Positions 17,696-27,271 of a stretch of DNA of 64,000 bases are shown here, in pieces. A program made the position numbers and the translations under genes. The notes under the pieces were generated by a model, which was not told the DNA's origin, did no database searches, and saw only the letters and a list, made by a program, of their open reading frames with translations. Every line of letters begins with the position of its first letter. Position 1 is the stretch's first letter. The DNA is from Terriglobia bacterium (lineage in GTDB: Bacteria; Acidobacteriota; Terriglobia; Terriglobales; Acidobacteriaceae): positions 1 to 64,000 of the forward strand of contig JAIQGL010000016.1 of assembly GCA_020072585.1 (NCBI GenBank), read 5' to 3'.

Positions 17696-20392
17696 ATGCG
17701 CCTGGCCTTTGTGCTGGCGCTGATTGTGTTCAGTGTCGCCTTTACAGCAAGGTCGTTTGCCCAGGAAGCGGATCTCACGGCAGACGAGATTATTCAGATT
17801 CTCCAGGAAAACCCTGATGTTCTCGCCGAAGCCAAGGCGGAGATCGTGAATCAGCTTCGCGACCGCGGCTATAACGTGTCTGAAAGAGACGTCACGGATG
17901 ACCGGCTGTTCAGCCAGATTCGCACGGACGATCGAGTGCGCCAGCTGGCGGCCAATGAACTGGCCAAGCGTGGTTTTGGTCCCGCGCAGCAGGGCGACCA
18001 ATCTGCTGATCAGCAAAATGAGCCTCTGACATCGCAAACGCAGAATGGACAGCAACAACAGCCTGCTCCGCGGCCGGGCACTGTGGGACGACAACCCTCG
18101 GGTTCTCAGCAGGGCGCCGGCAGCGGCCAGGTGCGCCCCAGGCGCCAGCCGCAAACCAGTAAAGGTCCGTCGCAGGACCAGTATCCTTTGCGCAATTTGC
18201 CCGCCTTACGGGATCTGTACACGCAGGCAGCCACGGATGAATCCAGGCTGGAGCGGTTTGGCGCGGCGTTATTCCGCAACAGCGCAGCCGCCGCGGACAA
18301 AGCTCCCCTGAGCGTTCCTGTGGGCCCGGATTATGTCCTTGGTCCCGGAGACGAACTGGTCATTGATTATTGGGGCGCCTCATCTCAACATATCCAGCGC
18401 TCCGTTGACCGTGAAGGGCGTGTCTCTATTCCTGAAGCTGGCTCCGTCGTGGTTGCCGGCCGCACTTTGGGTGAGACCCAGCAGACAATCCAGAGAATGC
18501 TCAGCCGTCAATTGCGCGGCATTTCCGTGGACGTAACACTGGGCAAGCTTCGCACCGTGCGGGCCTACGTTGTGGGCGACGTAAAGAACCCAGGCGCGTA
18601 TGACATCAGCTCTCTCTCCACGGCTTTAAGTGCGCTCATCATCGCCGGTGGCCCTACGGAGACAGGTTCCTATCGGACTGTAAAGCACTATCGTGGCAAA
18701 GCCCTGGTGGAAGAAGTGGATCTCTATGAACTCATGTTGAAGGGCGTAAGCTCCGGGGAAGTGCATATTGAGTCCGGCGATAGCATTCTGGTGCCTCCCA
18801 TCGGCCCCCAAGTCACGGTCGCCGGCAAGGTCCGCCGTCCCGCCATTTATGAGCTCCGCCGTGAGCAGACACTCGACCAGATTCTTGAACTGGCGGGAGG
18901 CGTTCCGGTGACAGGCGAACTAAGCCGCATTACAGTGGAGCGAACCCAGGCCCACACGCGCAAAGAAATGCTGAGCGTCAACCTGGGAAGTGGAACAGGT
19001 GTTCAGGCTGCGGATGACGCGTTCAGAAGATTCCATATTGAGGATGGAGATGTCGTTACCGTGGCGCCGATCCTTCCTTACAGCAACCGCACGGTCTACC
19101 TGGAAGGCCATGTGTTCCGTCCGGGAAAATTTCCATATAAAGATGGTTATAAAGTTACCGATCTGGTCGCTTCTTTTGATGATCTCTTGCCTGAACCGGC
19201 CGACCGCGCGGATATTGTCCGCCTGCATCCTCCTGATTTCACTCCTGTGGTGATTCCGTTCAACTTGCGTGATGTGCTGGCCAAGCGCGTGGAAGCGCCG
19301 AGCCTGGAACCGTTTGACACGGTCCGGATTTATGGCCGATATGACACTGATGCCCCTAAGGTTTCTATTTTTGGCGAGGTGCTGCGCCCTGGCGAGTATC
19401 CGCTCTCTGAAAAAATGACGGCGGCCGATCTGTTGCGCATGTCCGGCGGATTCAAGCGCAGCGCATATCAGCAGGCGGCCGATCTCACCAGTTATTCCAT
19501 CATTGATGGAGATCACGTGGATCTTGAGCATCGTGACATTCCCATTGCCCGGGCGCTGGCTGGTGAAGCGGACACCGATGTTCTGCTCAAACCAGGCGAT
19601 GTCCTCACGATTCGCCAGATTGGTGGATGGAATGACGTTGGCGGGGCCATCACCGTTGGTGGTGAGGTCGTGCATCCCGGCAGGTATGGCATTCAGCGTG
19701 GAGAGCATCTCAGCTCCATCATCAAACGCGCTGGCGGTTTCTCCAGTGAAGCGTATCCCTATGCGGCCATCCTGGACCGCGCCCAGGTACGTGAGGCAGC
19801 GGCAAAAAGCCGCGAAGACCTGGTCGCCAGGGTCCAGGCACAAAACATCACGGGATCAGCCGGTACCTCTACCAGTGCACGTAGTGGAGGGATCAGCGCC
19901 ACGGAGCGTGAGCGCCAGCAACTCATCAGCAAATTAAAGCAAATTCAACCCAGCGGACGCATGCTGGTCCACATCAGCACGCAGGTGGAAAAATGGGAAA
20001 ACACGCAGGCTGATGTGGAAATCCGCCCCGGCGATACCCTTTATATTCCCAAGCGGCCGAACTTTGTCATGGTGGCGGGGCAGGTTTATAACCCGGTAGC
20101 CATCACCTTTAGTTCAGGCAAACATGCCAACTGGTACCTGAAGCAGGCAGGAGGCGCGACCACTCTCGCCAACAAAAAAGAAATATTTGTCGTCCGCGCG
20201 AATGGGACCGTGGTAGGCAGAGGATCAGGAGAATGGTGGTCCGGCAACGTTTTGAGCACTACCCTGCAAGCGGGAGACACTATCTACGTTCCAGAGAAGG
20301 GCGCTGGTGTTGGATTGTTTAAGAACCTGAGCCAGTCGATCTCGTTGCTTTCCGGTGCAGCAGTGGCCGTGAGCGTAATCAGGACGTTCTAA
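17696..20392 (+). CDS. SLBB-domain polysaccharide export protein (Wza-like, long form)
   Basis: The 898-residue protein has a signal peptide (FVLALIVFSVAFTARSFAQ), a Gln/Pro-rich linker (about 120-185), the Poly_export domain at about 215-300 (VGPDYVLGPGDELVIDYWG) and then at least five SLBB repeats (motifs such as AYVVGDVKNPGAY, VTVAGKVRRPAIYEL, VYLEGHVFRPGKFPY, VSIFGEVLRPGEYPL, ITVGGEVVHPGRYGI, VMVAGQVYNPVAI). Long multi-SLBB exporters form the outer-membrane channel for capsule or exopolysaccharide. The start at 17696 begins the signal peptide and has AGGA seven bases upstream; the longer frame to 17555 is less likely. It heads the locus. Confidence 0.9.
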   Translation: MRLAFVLALIVFSVAFTARSFAQEADLTADEIIQILQENPDVLAEAKAEIVNQLRDRGYNVSERDVTDDRLFSQIRTDDRVRQLAANELAKRGFGPAQQGDQSADQQNEPLTSQTQNGQQQQPAPRPGTVGRQPSGSQQGAGSGQVRPRRQPQTSKGPSQDQYPLRNLPALRDLYTQAATDESRLERFGAALFRNSAAAADKAPLSVPVGPDYVLGPGDELVIDYWGASSQHIQRSVDREGRVSIPEAGSVVVAGRTLGETQQTIQRMLSRQLRGISVDVTLGKLRTVRAYVVGDVKNPGAYDISSLSTALSALIIAGGPTETGSYRTVKHYRGKALVEEVDLYELMLKGVSSGEVHIESGDSILVPPIGPQVTVAGKVRRPAIYELRREQTLDQILELAGGVPVTGELSRITVERTQAHTRKEMLSVNLGSGTGVQAADDAFRRFHIEDGDVVTVAPILPYSNRTVYLEGHVFRPGKFPYKDGYKVTDLVASFDDLLPEPADRADIVRLHPPDFTPVVIPFNLRDVLAKRVEAPSLEPFDTVRIYGRYDTDAPKVSIFGEVLRPGEYPLSEKMTAADLLRMSGGFKRSAYQQAADLTSYSIIDGDHVDLEHRDIPIARALAGEADTDVLLKPGDVLTIRQIGGWNDVGGAITVGGEVVHPGRYGIQRGEHLSSIIKRAGGFSSEAYPYAAILDRAQVREAAAKSREDLVARVQAQNITGSAGTSTSARSGGISATERERQQLISKLKQIQPSGRMLVHISTQVEKWENTQADVEIRPGDTLYIPKRPNFVMVAGQVYNPVAITFSSGKHANWYLKQAGGATTLANKKEIFVVRANGTVVGRGSGEWWSGNVLSTTLQAGDTIYVPEKGAGVGLFKNLSQSISLLSGAAVAVSVIRTF

Positions 20393-20406
20393 CTGAAGGG
20401 AATGAG

Positions 20407-22911
20407 TTGACCCGCATGGGACACAGCAAGGCTGCTTTTCTACTGTTAGTTTTTGTTGTTACCACAGCTGCATGGGGCCAATCCCTGAATGGCGCAGAAA
20501 CAGATGCTGCGGGAGTAGCTTCAACCGCAGCTCCCACACCAACCCCAACATCAACAGCGCGGGCCATTGACAATTCGCACGATGCAAGTGACAACCCGGT
20601 AAAGTTCCTGCGTAATCTTGCTTACGACCAAAAAGCTATCTGGACCAGCCCATTCAAGGCCAGGATTGAGGACTTGAACTGGATTGTTCCGCTCGCCGGT
20701 GTAAGCGCGGGCCTGCTCAATGCTGACGCGGAAATGTCATCGCGGATCAAAGGCACTGGTACGTTTAGCAAGCATTCCGGAACCATCTCCAATGGCGGGG
20801 TTGCGGCCGCGTTGGGCGGAAGCGGTGGGCTATATTTGCTAGGCAAGCTTAGACACGATGATCATCAGAAAGAAACCGGCATTCTGGCGATTGAAGCGGC
20901 CACGGACAGTCTGGTGGTGGGTGAAGTTCTCAAGGCCGTTACCCAGCGTGCCCGGCCTACGGATGGCAATAAACAGGGCGATTTCTTCAACAGCACGTCA
21001 ATCGCAAACTCCTCCTTTCCTTCAGCGCATGCTCTGATCGCCTGGTCTGCCGCAAGTGTTCTGGCCCATGAATATCCCGGCCCGTTGACTCAGATATTTG
21101 CCTACGGGCTGGCTACAGGTGTGAGTGCGGCCCGTGTATCTGGCCGCAATCACTTCCCAAGCGATGTGGTGGTAGGCAGCGCCATGGGATGGCTGATCGG
21201 CCGGCAAGTTTACAAAGCTCACCACGATGCTGAGTTGCCCGGTGCCGGCTATGGCAACTTTGTCCGTGATCCTACGCCGGAAGGACGTCCGAACTGGGAG
21301 CGTGCCTCCGCTTATGTTCCCATGGATAGCTGGGTTTATTCCGCATTTGACCGTCTGGCTGCCCTGGGTGTGCTGAACAGCGGAATCGTAGGCCTCCGGC
21401 CCTGGACGCGCAAGGAATGCTCCCGGCTATTGGAAGAAGTATCCGGCGAGGTGGATGAATCCAATCCTGACGAAGCCTGGCGAGTTTATGCCGCGCTGGC
21501 CCGCGAATTTGCGACCGAGCTGAATGAAGAAGAGGGTGACTATATCGGCCTTGACTCCGTGTATGCTCGCGTGAGCGCCATCTCAGGTCCGCCGCTTACG
21601 GATGGCTATCATTTTGGCCAGACCATAGTGAACGACTATGGCCGGCCTTATCAGCGTGGAACGAACGGTCTGACAGGATTCACTTCCACCGGCTCCAGTG
21701 GTGCGCTCGGCTTTTATGTGCGCGGAGAGTATGAACACGCGCCTTCAGCCGCGGGCGTTTCTCAAACCGTGCAGGATGCCATCCAGGTGGCGGACGAAAA
21801 GGGGCCTCAGCCGGCAACACCCATTTCGGCTTTCAACCAATTCCGTTTGCTCGATGCCTATCTGTCTTTAAATATCAAAGGCTGGCAGACCTCATTTGGC
21901 AAGCAGACACTCTGGCTGGGCCCTACGCAGGACCCGTTTCTGTGGGGTAATAACGCCGAGCCAATCTACATGCTGCGTGTTGACCAGACGCACCCGGAAA
22001 AATTGCCGGGTTTTTTGGGATTGCTGGGACCTTTTCGCTCTGAATTCTGGGTGGGCAAGCTCACGGGACATCATTGGGACACTACGCAGGACCCAACTCT
22101 GGGAAGAGTCTTTTCATTGGGCAGATCGCTTTCAAAACAGCCCATGGTGAATGGCCTGAAAGTGAGCTTTAAACCCACAGCCAATTTTGAGTTTGGCGTG
22201 GGCCGTACTGGAATGTTTGGCGGCCCGGACTATCCCGTGACTGTGGCATCGATCAGGCACTCCCTCTTCTCTACCAGCAACGCGGTTGGCCGAGGTCTGG
22301 ATCCAGGTGACCGGCGATCGACGTTTGACTTCAGCTATCGCATCCCTGGCTTCAGAAAGTGGTTGACCCTTTATGAGGACTCGTTTGTTGAAGACGAGAT
22401 TTCGCCCATCGGCTATCCACGCCGCGCCGCACACAATCCGGGACTGTACTTGTCACATGTACCCGGAGTCGAGCACCTGGATTTCCGCTTCGAAGCGTCC
22501 TATACAAATCTGCCTGGTTTGATTCAGCCTCCTGACGGGGGGTTCTTCTACTGGAATGTGCGCTATCTGGATGGCTACACGAACAAAGGCAACATTCTGG
22601 GCAATGCCACGGTGGGCCGGCAGGGAATTGCCTACCGTGCAGACAGCACTTACTGGTTTGCTTCTGACAAGACGATCAAGTTCGGTTATCGCAGTGAAAT
22701 CGCTGACAACGCGTTCCTACAGGGCGGGAACCTGCGCGATGTTCACTTCAAATCAGAGTGGACCTTCAGTCCTCGTGTCTCGTTTTCCAGTCTGCTGCAA
22801 TATGAGTGGTGGAACTTCCCGCTGTTGAGTGCCGGTAAAAAACAGAATGATTTTACCGCCTCATTTCAATTAACATATTGGCCGCATTGGAGACTGAAAC
22901 GTGGAAGCTAG
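20407..22911 (+). CDS. PAP2-family phosphatase fused to a capsule-assembly Wzi domain
   Basis: The 834-residue exported protein (signal peptide to about residue 25) has two parts. Residues about 85-275 are a PAP2 phosphatase with all three signature motifs: KAVTQRARP, PSAHA and SARVSGRNHFPSDVVVG. Residues about 310-830 resemble Wzi (ERASAYVPMDSWVYSAFDRL, DSVYARVSAISG, the W-rich beta strands and WLGPTQDP), an outer-membrane beta-barrel that anchors capsule. The fusion would couple lipid-pyrophosphate cleavage to polysaccharide handling. The start is TTG 20407 (AGGGA upstream) or ATG 20416. The end overlaps the next gene by 11 bases. Confidence 0.85.
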   Translation: MTRMGHSKAAFLLLVFVVTTAAWGQSLNGAETDAAGVASTAAPTPTPTSTARAIDNSHDASDNPVKFLRNLAYDQKAIWTSPFKARIEDLNWIVPLAGVSAGLLNADAEMSSRIKGTGTFSKHSGTISNGGVAAALGGSGGLYLLGKLRHDDHQKETGILAIEAATDSLVVGEVLKAVTQRARPTDGNKQGDFFNSTSIANSSFPSAHALIAWSAASVLAHEYPGPLTQIFAYGLATGVSAARVSGRNHFPSDVVVGSAMGWLIGRQVYKAHHDAELPGAGYGNFVRDPTPEGRPNWERASAYVPMDSWVYSAFDRLAALGVLNSGIVGLRPWTRKECSRLLEEVSGEVDESNPDEAWRVYAALAREFATELNEEEGDYIGLDSVYARVSAISGPPLTDGYHFGQTIVNDYGRPYQRGTNGLTGFTSTGSSGALGFYVRGEYEHAPSAAGVSQTVQDAIQVADEKGPQPATPISAFNQFRLLDAYLSLNIKGWQTSFGKQTLWLGPTQDPFLWGNNAEPIYMLRVDQTHPEKLPGFLGLLGPFRSEFWVGKLTGHHWDTTQDPTLGRVFSLGRSLSKQPMVNGLKVSFKPTANFEFGVGRTGMFGGPDYPVTVASIRHSLFSTSNAVGRGLDPGDRRSTFDFSYRIPGFRKWLTLYEDSFVEDEISPIGYPRRAAHNPGLYLSHVPGVEHLDFRFEASYTNLPGLIQPPDGGFFYWNVRYLDGYTNKGNILGNATVGRQGIAYRADSTYWFASDKTIKFGYRSEIADNAFLQGGNLRDVHFKSEWTFSPRVSFSSLLQYEWWNFPLLSAGKKQNDFTASFQLTYWPHWRLKRGS

Positions 22912-24244
22912 GGGCCCGGCCACCGTTCCCATCTACGCCCCCTCCGTTCATCCGGAATTGGAGAAGCGCTACCCGCCCCCAGCGCCTGACCCGGAGGACA
23001 AAAAAGCGGAAAGACTGTGGGCGTTGTGGCGCGCGCGCCGTTTCATCTGGGGCGTTGCCTGGAAAACGTTCCTGGCCTCTGTTGTTATAGCCTTCGTTGT
23101 TCCCGCGCATTACAAATCTGCGGTTCGGTTTGTTCCCGGAGAAAACTCCAGCAACAGTGGTGGCAGCTCCATGATGGGGCTTTTGAGCAAAGCCATCGGC
23201 GGGAGTGACAGCTTGTCCTCTGGGCTTGGGCTGGATGCCGCCGGATTGCTTGGGGCCAAGACACCAGGAGCGTTCTATGTTGAAGTCCTGAAGAGCCGAA
23301 CCGTCCAGGACCGGTTGATTAACCGCTTCGACCTGCGCGCGCGTTATGGAAAAAGTACTTACTTTGAGGCCCGCAAGAAACTTACAAAGTTTACCGAAGT
23401 TGAGGAAGACAAGAAAAGCGGCGTAATCACACTCACCATTACGGACTATGAGCCAAAAGTCGCGGCCCAGATTGCCAATGCTTATGTGGAAGAGCTGAAC
23501 CGGCTCGCCGTTGACCTGAACACCTCGTCGGCACATCGCGAGCGGCAGTTTCTGGAGCAGCGCCTGGCTGCCGCAAAAGATGATTTGGCCCACGCGACAG
23601 CGGGCTTGAGCCAATTCACCAGCAAAAACTCCATGGTCGATCCCCAGAATGAAGGCCGCGCCGTAATGGATGCTGCTGCTCGCATGCAGGGTGAACTTAT
23701 CGCAGGTGAAACGGAATTAAAAGGCCTGCAGCAGATTTATTCTGACGATAATATTCGCGTGCGCACACTCAAAGCCCGTATGACGGAATTGCGGTCGCAA
23801 CTGAAAACTCTGGTGGGCCACAACAGTGATGTCCTGGCGGCAGATTCATCATCGTCAGCGGGCGATTCTCCTTATCCTTCCATGCGAACTCTTCCGGCGC
23901 TGGGCTCGCGTTACGCTGATCTATACCGCGAAGCGAAGATCCAGGAAGCAGTTTACGCTTTTGTGACTCAGCAATTGGAAATGGCAAAGATTCAGGAAGC
24001 CAAGGAACTTCCAATCGTTAGAGTTATGGATGCTGGAGTGGCTTCAGAGAAACGATCCAGCCCCATCCGCAGCCTGATTGTATCGGGCAGTGTTTTGGGC
24101 GCCCTGATGCTTGCGTGTTTCTGGGTAATGGGCAGACATCGATGGGAGCAGGTCCCCGCGAACGATCCTTACCGTTTGTTGGCATCTGATATTGCAGCAG
24201 AGTTGAAGTCTGCGCTGGGTAAGCTGCGGGGCCGGGCCACATAG
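22901..24244 (+). CDS. Wzz/chain-length-determinant-type protein without a kinase domain
   Basis: The 447-residue protein has a proline-rich N-terminus, a first membrane helix at about 53-68, a Wzz domain, a long coiled coil (about 205-310: REIQFLEQRL-like helices with AKDDLAHA) and a second membrane helix (about 388-408, LIVSGSVLGALMLACFWVMG). The cytoplasmic tyrosine-kinase domain is absent. It is expected to sit in the inner membrane and set polymer length with the Wzy-type protein at 28428. The GTG start at 22901 overlaps the preceding gene by 11 bases. Confidence 0.85.
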   Translation: MEARGPATVPIYAPSVHPELEKRYPPPAPDPEDKKAERLWALWRARRFIWGVAWKTFLASVVIAFVVPAHYKSAVRFVPGENSSNSGGSSMMGLLSKAIGGSDSLSSGLGLDAAGLLGAKTPGAFYVEVLKSRTVQDRLINRFDLRARYGKSTYFEARKKLTKFTEVEEDKKSGVITLTITDYEPKVAAQIANAYVEELNRLAVDLNTSSAHRERQFLEQRLAAAKDDLAHATAGLSQFTSKNSMVDPQNEGRAVMDAAARMQGELIAGETELKGLQQIYSDDNIRVRTLKARMTELRSQLKTLVGHNSDVLAADSSSSAGDSPYPSMRTLPALGSRYADLYREAKIQEAVYAFVTQQLEMAKIQEAKELPIVRVMDAGVASEKRSSPIRSLIVSGSVLGALMLACFWVMGRHRWEQVPANDPYRLLASDIAAELKSALGKLRGRAT

Positions 24245-24280
24245 AAGTTAGCATTGGACAAAATCTGAGTAGGAGCTTGC

Positions 24281-24931
24281 ATGCCTCCTGGACACGACGG
24301 CCGAGAATGGGATTTTCACAAAGACGCGGGTCTATCGATTGCGAAATATTTTCAGGACCTGGGTGCCTTAATTCCGCAGCTGCCCTATAGCGATCTCAGC
24401 AGTATTCTTGCAGTTTTTCTTGAAGCGTTTGCGGAACAGCGGACGGTCTTTGTTTTTGGCAACGGTGGAAGTGCTGCCAGTGCGTCACACATGATGTGCG
24501 ACATGAATAAAGGCATGAGCGACGTGAACGCAAACAAGCGGCCCAAAGTCATGGCTCTCACGGACAACGTGCCGCTTATAAGCGCCTGGGCCAATGATTG
24601 CGGATATGAACGGATATTTTCAGAGCAACTCAAAACCTTTGTAAAGCCACGCGATGTGGCATTCGCCATTAGCACCAGCGGCGATTCGCCCAACGTGCTT
24701 CTGGCCCTGAAAACAGCAAGAGAGCACGGCGCCTTGACCGTGGGTCTTGCTGGCTGCCAGGGTGGTCGGATGAAGGAGTTGTGTGATGTCTGCGCCATCG
24801 TCCCCTCAGACAATATTCGGGTGATTGAAGATCTTCACCACGCCATGATGCATTCGATCTTTACCGCAGTGCGCGAGGGCCTGCTCGCGGCAACTACCAG
24901 GAACCTGCTGGCGCGGGCGGCATCGTTTTAG
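24281..24931 (+). CDS. gmhA: SIS-domain sugar isomerase, GmhA (sedoheptulose-7-phosphate isomerase) type
   Basis: GmhA converts sedoheptulose 7-phosphate to D-glycero-D-manno-heptose 7-phosphate, the first step to ADP- or GDP-heptose. The 216-residue protein has the SIS motifs VFVFGNGGSAASASHMMCDM, ISTSGDSPNVLLALKTAREHG and the C-terminal IEDLHHAMMHSIF with the active-site His. The ATG at 24281 has AGGAG seven bases upstream. Within a polysaccharide locus it suggests a heptose-containing polymer; a closely related phosphosugar isomerase with another substrate remains possible. Confidence 0.82.
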   Translation: MPPGHDGREWDFHKDAGLSIAKYFQDLGALIPQLPYSDLSSILAVFLEAFAEQRTVFVFGNGGSAASASHMMCDMNKGMSDVNANKRPKVMALTDNVPLISAWANDCGYERIFSEQLKTFVKPRDVAFAISTSGDSPNVLLALKTAREHGALTVGLAGCQGGRMKELCDVCAIVPSDNIRVIEDLHHAMMHSIFTAVREGLLAATTRNLLARAASF

Positions 24932-24939
24932 GTCTCTGC

Positions 24940-26070
24940 ATGAAGATTGCATTTGACTTGCGGAGAATCGGCAACCCGGGTATCGGCAGGTACATGAAGT
25001 GCCTGTCGGAATCCATCACGGCTCAGGCGCCGGAGCATGAATATCTGCTCATCATGCCTCCGGGCGGAGAAGGTCTGGTGGATGCGCCGAACGCAGAGAA
25101 GATCGCTCCTCGGCTGAAGTACTATTCCGTCCGGGAGCAGATCGAGTTGCCTCGGATTCTAATCCGCCACAAGATTGACCTGCTGCACTCGCCGCATTTC
25201 CTGCTGCCTCTGGTGCGGCCCTGTCCTGCTGTTGCCACCATCCATGACGTGATCTACATGGCCTGCCCGCGGGATCTGCATTCACGTGCCGGTCGACTCT
25301 ACTATCGGGCCATGATGAAGGCATGCTCTCGCCTTGCTACGCGCATTGTCACCGACTCTGAATATTCAAAGAGAGAGATTGTCCGCCATTTGCGCGCCGC
25401 CCCAGCAAAGATTGAGGTGATTTATCCCGGCGTAGATCAAGGATTTCGCCGCGTGACTGATTCAGTGCGGATTGACGCTGCGCGTTCGAAGTACGGCCTT
25501 GATCGCGATTACATTCTTTGTGTCGGTATCTATAAGCCGCGCAAAAATCATGCGGGATTGCTGCGGGCTTTTCGCTGTTTTCGCGAAAGCGGCGGCGAGG
25601 CACAGCTCGTTATCGCCGGTCCCATGGCTGAAGGAGAACATGTGTTGCGCCGGCTGGCCACGGAGCTGGGAATTGCGGAACACGTCGTCTTCGCCGGATT
25701 CGTGAACGAACCTGATCTCCCCGCGCTCTACTCGGCGGCACGCGTGTGCGTCTGTCCCTCATTCTATGAAGGGTTTGGTTTTACCGTGTTGGAAGCAATG
25801 GCATGCGGTAGTCCGGTGGTTTGCTCTTCTGCAACTTCACTACCGGAAGTTGCAGGCGCGGCGGCGTTGTACGCCGACCCTCACGCTCCGGAGCAGATGG
25901 CCACTCAGATTCTTCGTGCTATGTCTGATGAGGTTTTACGCACATCACTGGTCCAGCAAGGGCGCCAGAATCTGCAGCGCTTCAACTGGGCGGACACGGC
26001 AAGGCAGACCTTGGCGGTCTATCACCATGCCTTGCAGATGCCTCTGCCAAAGCAGCCTACGCATGAGTAG
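24940..26070 (+). CDS. GT4-family glycosyltransferase
   Basis: The 376-residue GT-B enzyme starts MKIAFDLRRIGNPGIGRYM and has the acceptor-side HSPHFLLPL and VATIHDVIYMACPRD, and the donor-side YILCVGIYKPRKNHAGLL and PSFYEGFGFTVLEAMACGSPV (the EX7E motif). It would transfer a sugar from a nucleotide donor to the growing lipid-linked repeat unit at the inner-membrane face. Donor and linkage cannot be predicted. The ATG is eight bases after the gmhA stop and the end overlaps the next gene by eight bases, so they are translationally coupled. Confidence 0.9.
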   Translation: MKIAFDLRRIGNPGIGRYMKCLSESITAQAPEHEYLLIMPPGGEGLVDAPNAEKIAPRLKYYSVREQIELPRILIRHKIDLLHSPHFLLPLVRPCPAVATIHDVIYMACPRDLHSRAGRLYYRAMMKACSRLATRIVTDSEYSKREIVRHLRAAPAKIEVIYPGVDQGFRRVTDSVRIDAARSKYGLDRDYILCVGIYKPRKNHAGLLRAFRCFRESGGEAQLVIAGPMAEGEHVLRRLATELGIAEHVVFAGFVNEPDLPALYSAARVCVCPSFYEGFGFTVLEAMACGSPVVCSSATSLPEVAGAAALYADPHAPEQMATQILRAMSDEVLRTSLVQQGRQNLQRFNWADTARQTLAVYHHALQMPLPKQPTHE

Positions 26071-27271
26071 CATCAACAGACGCGGGACGGTGAGAGTCGC
26101 TTTTGATTCATCCGCATTGAAGGCGCGTTACCGCAATCATGGAATCCAGGTGTATGCGCGCAACCTCTTGGGTGCGCTACGGGAATCAGCCCCGCAACAC
26201 GGCATGGAGATCAGGCCATTTGTTTCTTCGCTGGAAGAAATGAATGCATTGAGTGAACAGGAACCAGGCTTTCGTCCGCGCAAGACGCGGTTGCTTGGAT
26301 TTGATCGCGTCTGGCGCTACGGCGGGGCCACGGCGGCAGCGTTTCTGGATGGCGCAGATATTTTATTCAATCCGAACGGCGCTTCGTTGCCCATCAACAT
26401 GTTGCTCCCGACCGTGACGACGATTCACGATCTCACTCCCATGGTGATGCCCTGTTTTCCTCGGCGCATTAGTTTCCTGCTCAAGTTCTTGCTGATGCGT
26501 TCGGCGAAATCGTCAGCCGCGCTCATTACCGTTTCAGAAAATTCCAGACAGGACATTGTGCGCCTCTGCGGTGTCCCGCAATCGAAAATCCATGTGGTGT
26601 ATGAGGGCTATGACCGCGCACTCTTCAATGAAGCTGCGCCGGACCAGACTTTACTGCAGACATTACTGTCGCGTTTGGGAATCAGCCGGCCGTATATTCT
26701 CCACCACGGCGCGATTCAGCCAAGAAAGAATCTGCCGCGCCTGATTGCAGCCTACCGGCAGATGCTCGCGCGGAACAGCTGTCATGACTTCGATCTTGTG
26801 CTGTCTGGGCCTCTCGCGTGGCAGGTTGACGAGACGGTTGCTGCTGCACAAGACAAAAGTGGCAATCGGGGCAAGGTGGTACTTACCGGAGCACTCAGTG
26901 ATCAGGACCTCTCCATGCTGCTGAGAGGAGCCGCGTTGGAAGTAGTCCCGTCACTCTATGAAGGGTTCTGTTTACCTATGGTGGAGGCCATGGCTTGCGG
27001 TGTTCCCACAATTGCTGCCAACAGCTCATGTCTGCCCGAGATTTCCGGGAGCGTGTTGCGGTATTTTGATCCATACTCCGTTGACGAGTTGGTCACGCGC
27101 ATGGAGGAAGCGGTGCAATCCGAGGATTTGCGCGCCGAACTTGCCGCCCGCGGTAAGGAACGGGCGCGGCAATTCAGCTGGGAGCTTTGTGCGCAGCAGA
27201 CGTTGGTGATACTGGCACAGGTTGCGCGTACCAGCCGTACCAGAGCACGGGCTGCGGGAGTTGCGTTGTGA
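26063..27271 (+). CDS. GT4-family glycosyltransferase (paralogue pair, first copy)
   Basis: The 402-residue protein is a close paralogue of the following gene. Shared segments include IHDLTPMVMP, ILHHGAIQPRKNLPRL, LSMLLRGAALEVVPSLYEGF and MVEAMACGVPTIAANSSCLP. The EX7E donor motif is intact. The start ATG at 26063 overlaps the preceding stop in an ATGAGTAG arrangement; the much longer open frame from 25766 lies inside the previous gene and is spurious. It probably adds one sugar of the repeat unit. Confidence 0.88.
   Translation: MSSINRRGTVRVAFDSSALKARYRNHGIQVYARNLLGALRESAPQHGMEIRPFVSSLEEMNALSEQEPGFRPRKTRLLGFDRVWRYGGATAAAFLDGADILFNPNGASLPINMLLPTVTTIHDLTPMVMPCFPRRISFLLKFLLMRSAKSSAALITVSENSRQDIVRLCGVPQSKIHVVYEGYDRALFNEAAPDQTLLQTLLSRLGISRPYILHHGAIQPRKNLPRLIAAYRQMLARNSCHDFDLVLSGPLAWQVDETVAAAQDKSGNRGKVVLTGALSDQDLSMLLRGAALEVVPSLYEGFCLPMVEAMACGVPTIAANSSCLPEISGSVLRYFDPYSVDELVTRMEEAVQSEDLRAELAARGKERARQFSWELCAQQTLVILAQVARTSRTRARAAGVAL

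Noticed and set aside
25766-26062. Long N-terminal extension of the glycosyltransferase at 26063
   Set aside because: It lies inside the previous gene in another frame; the ATG at 26063 in the overlap gives a family-length protein.
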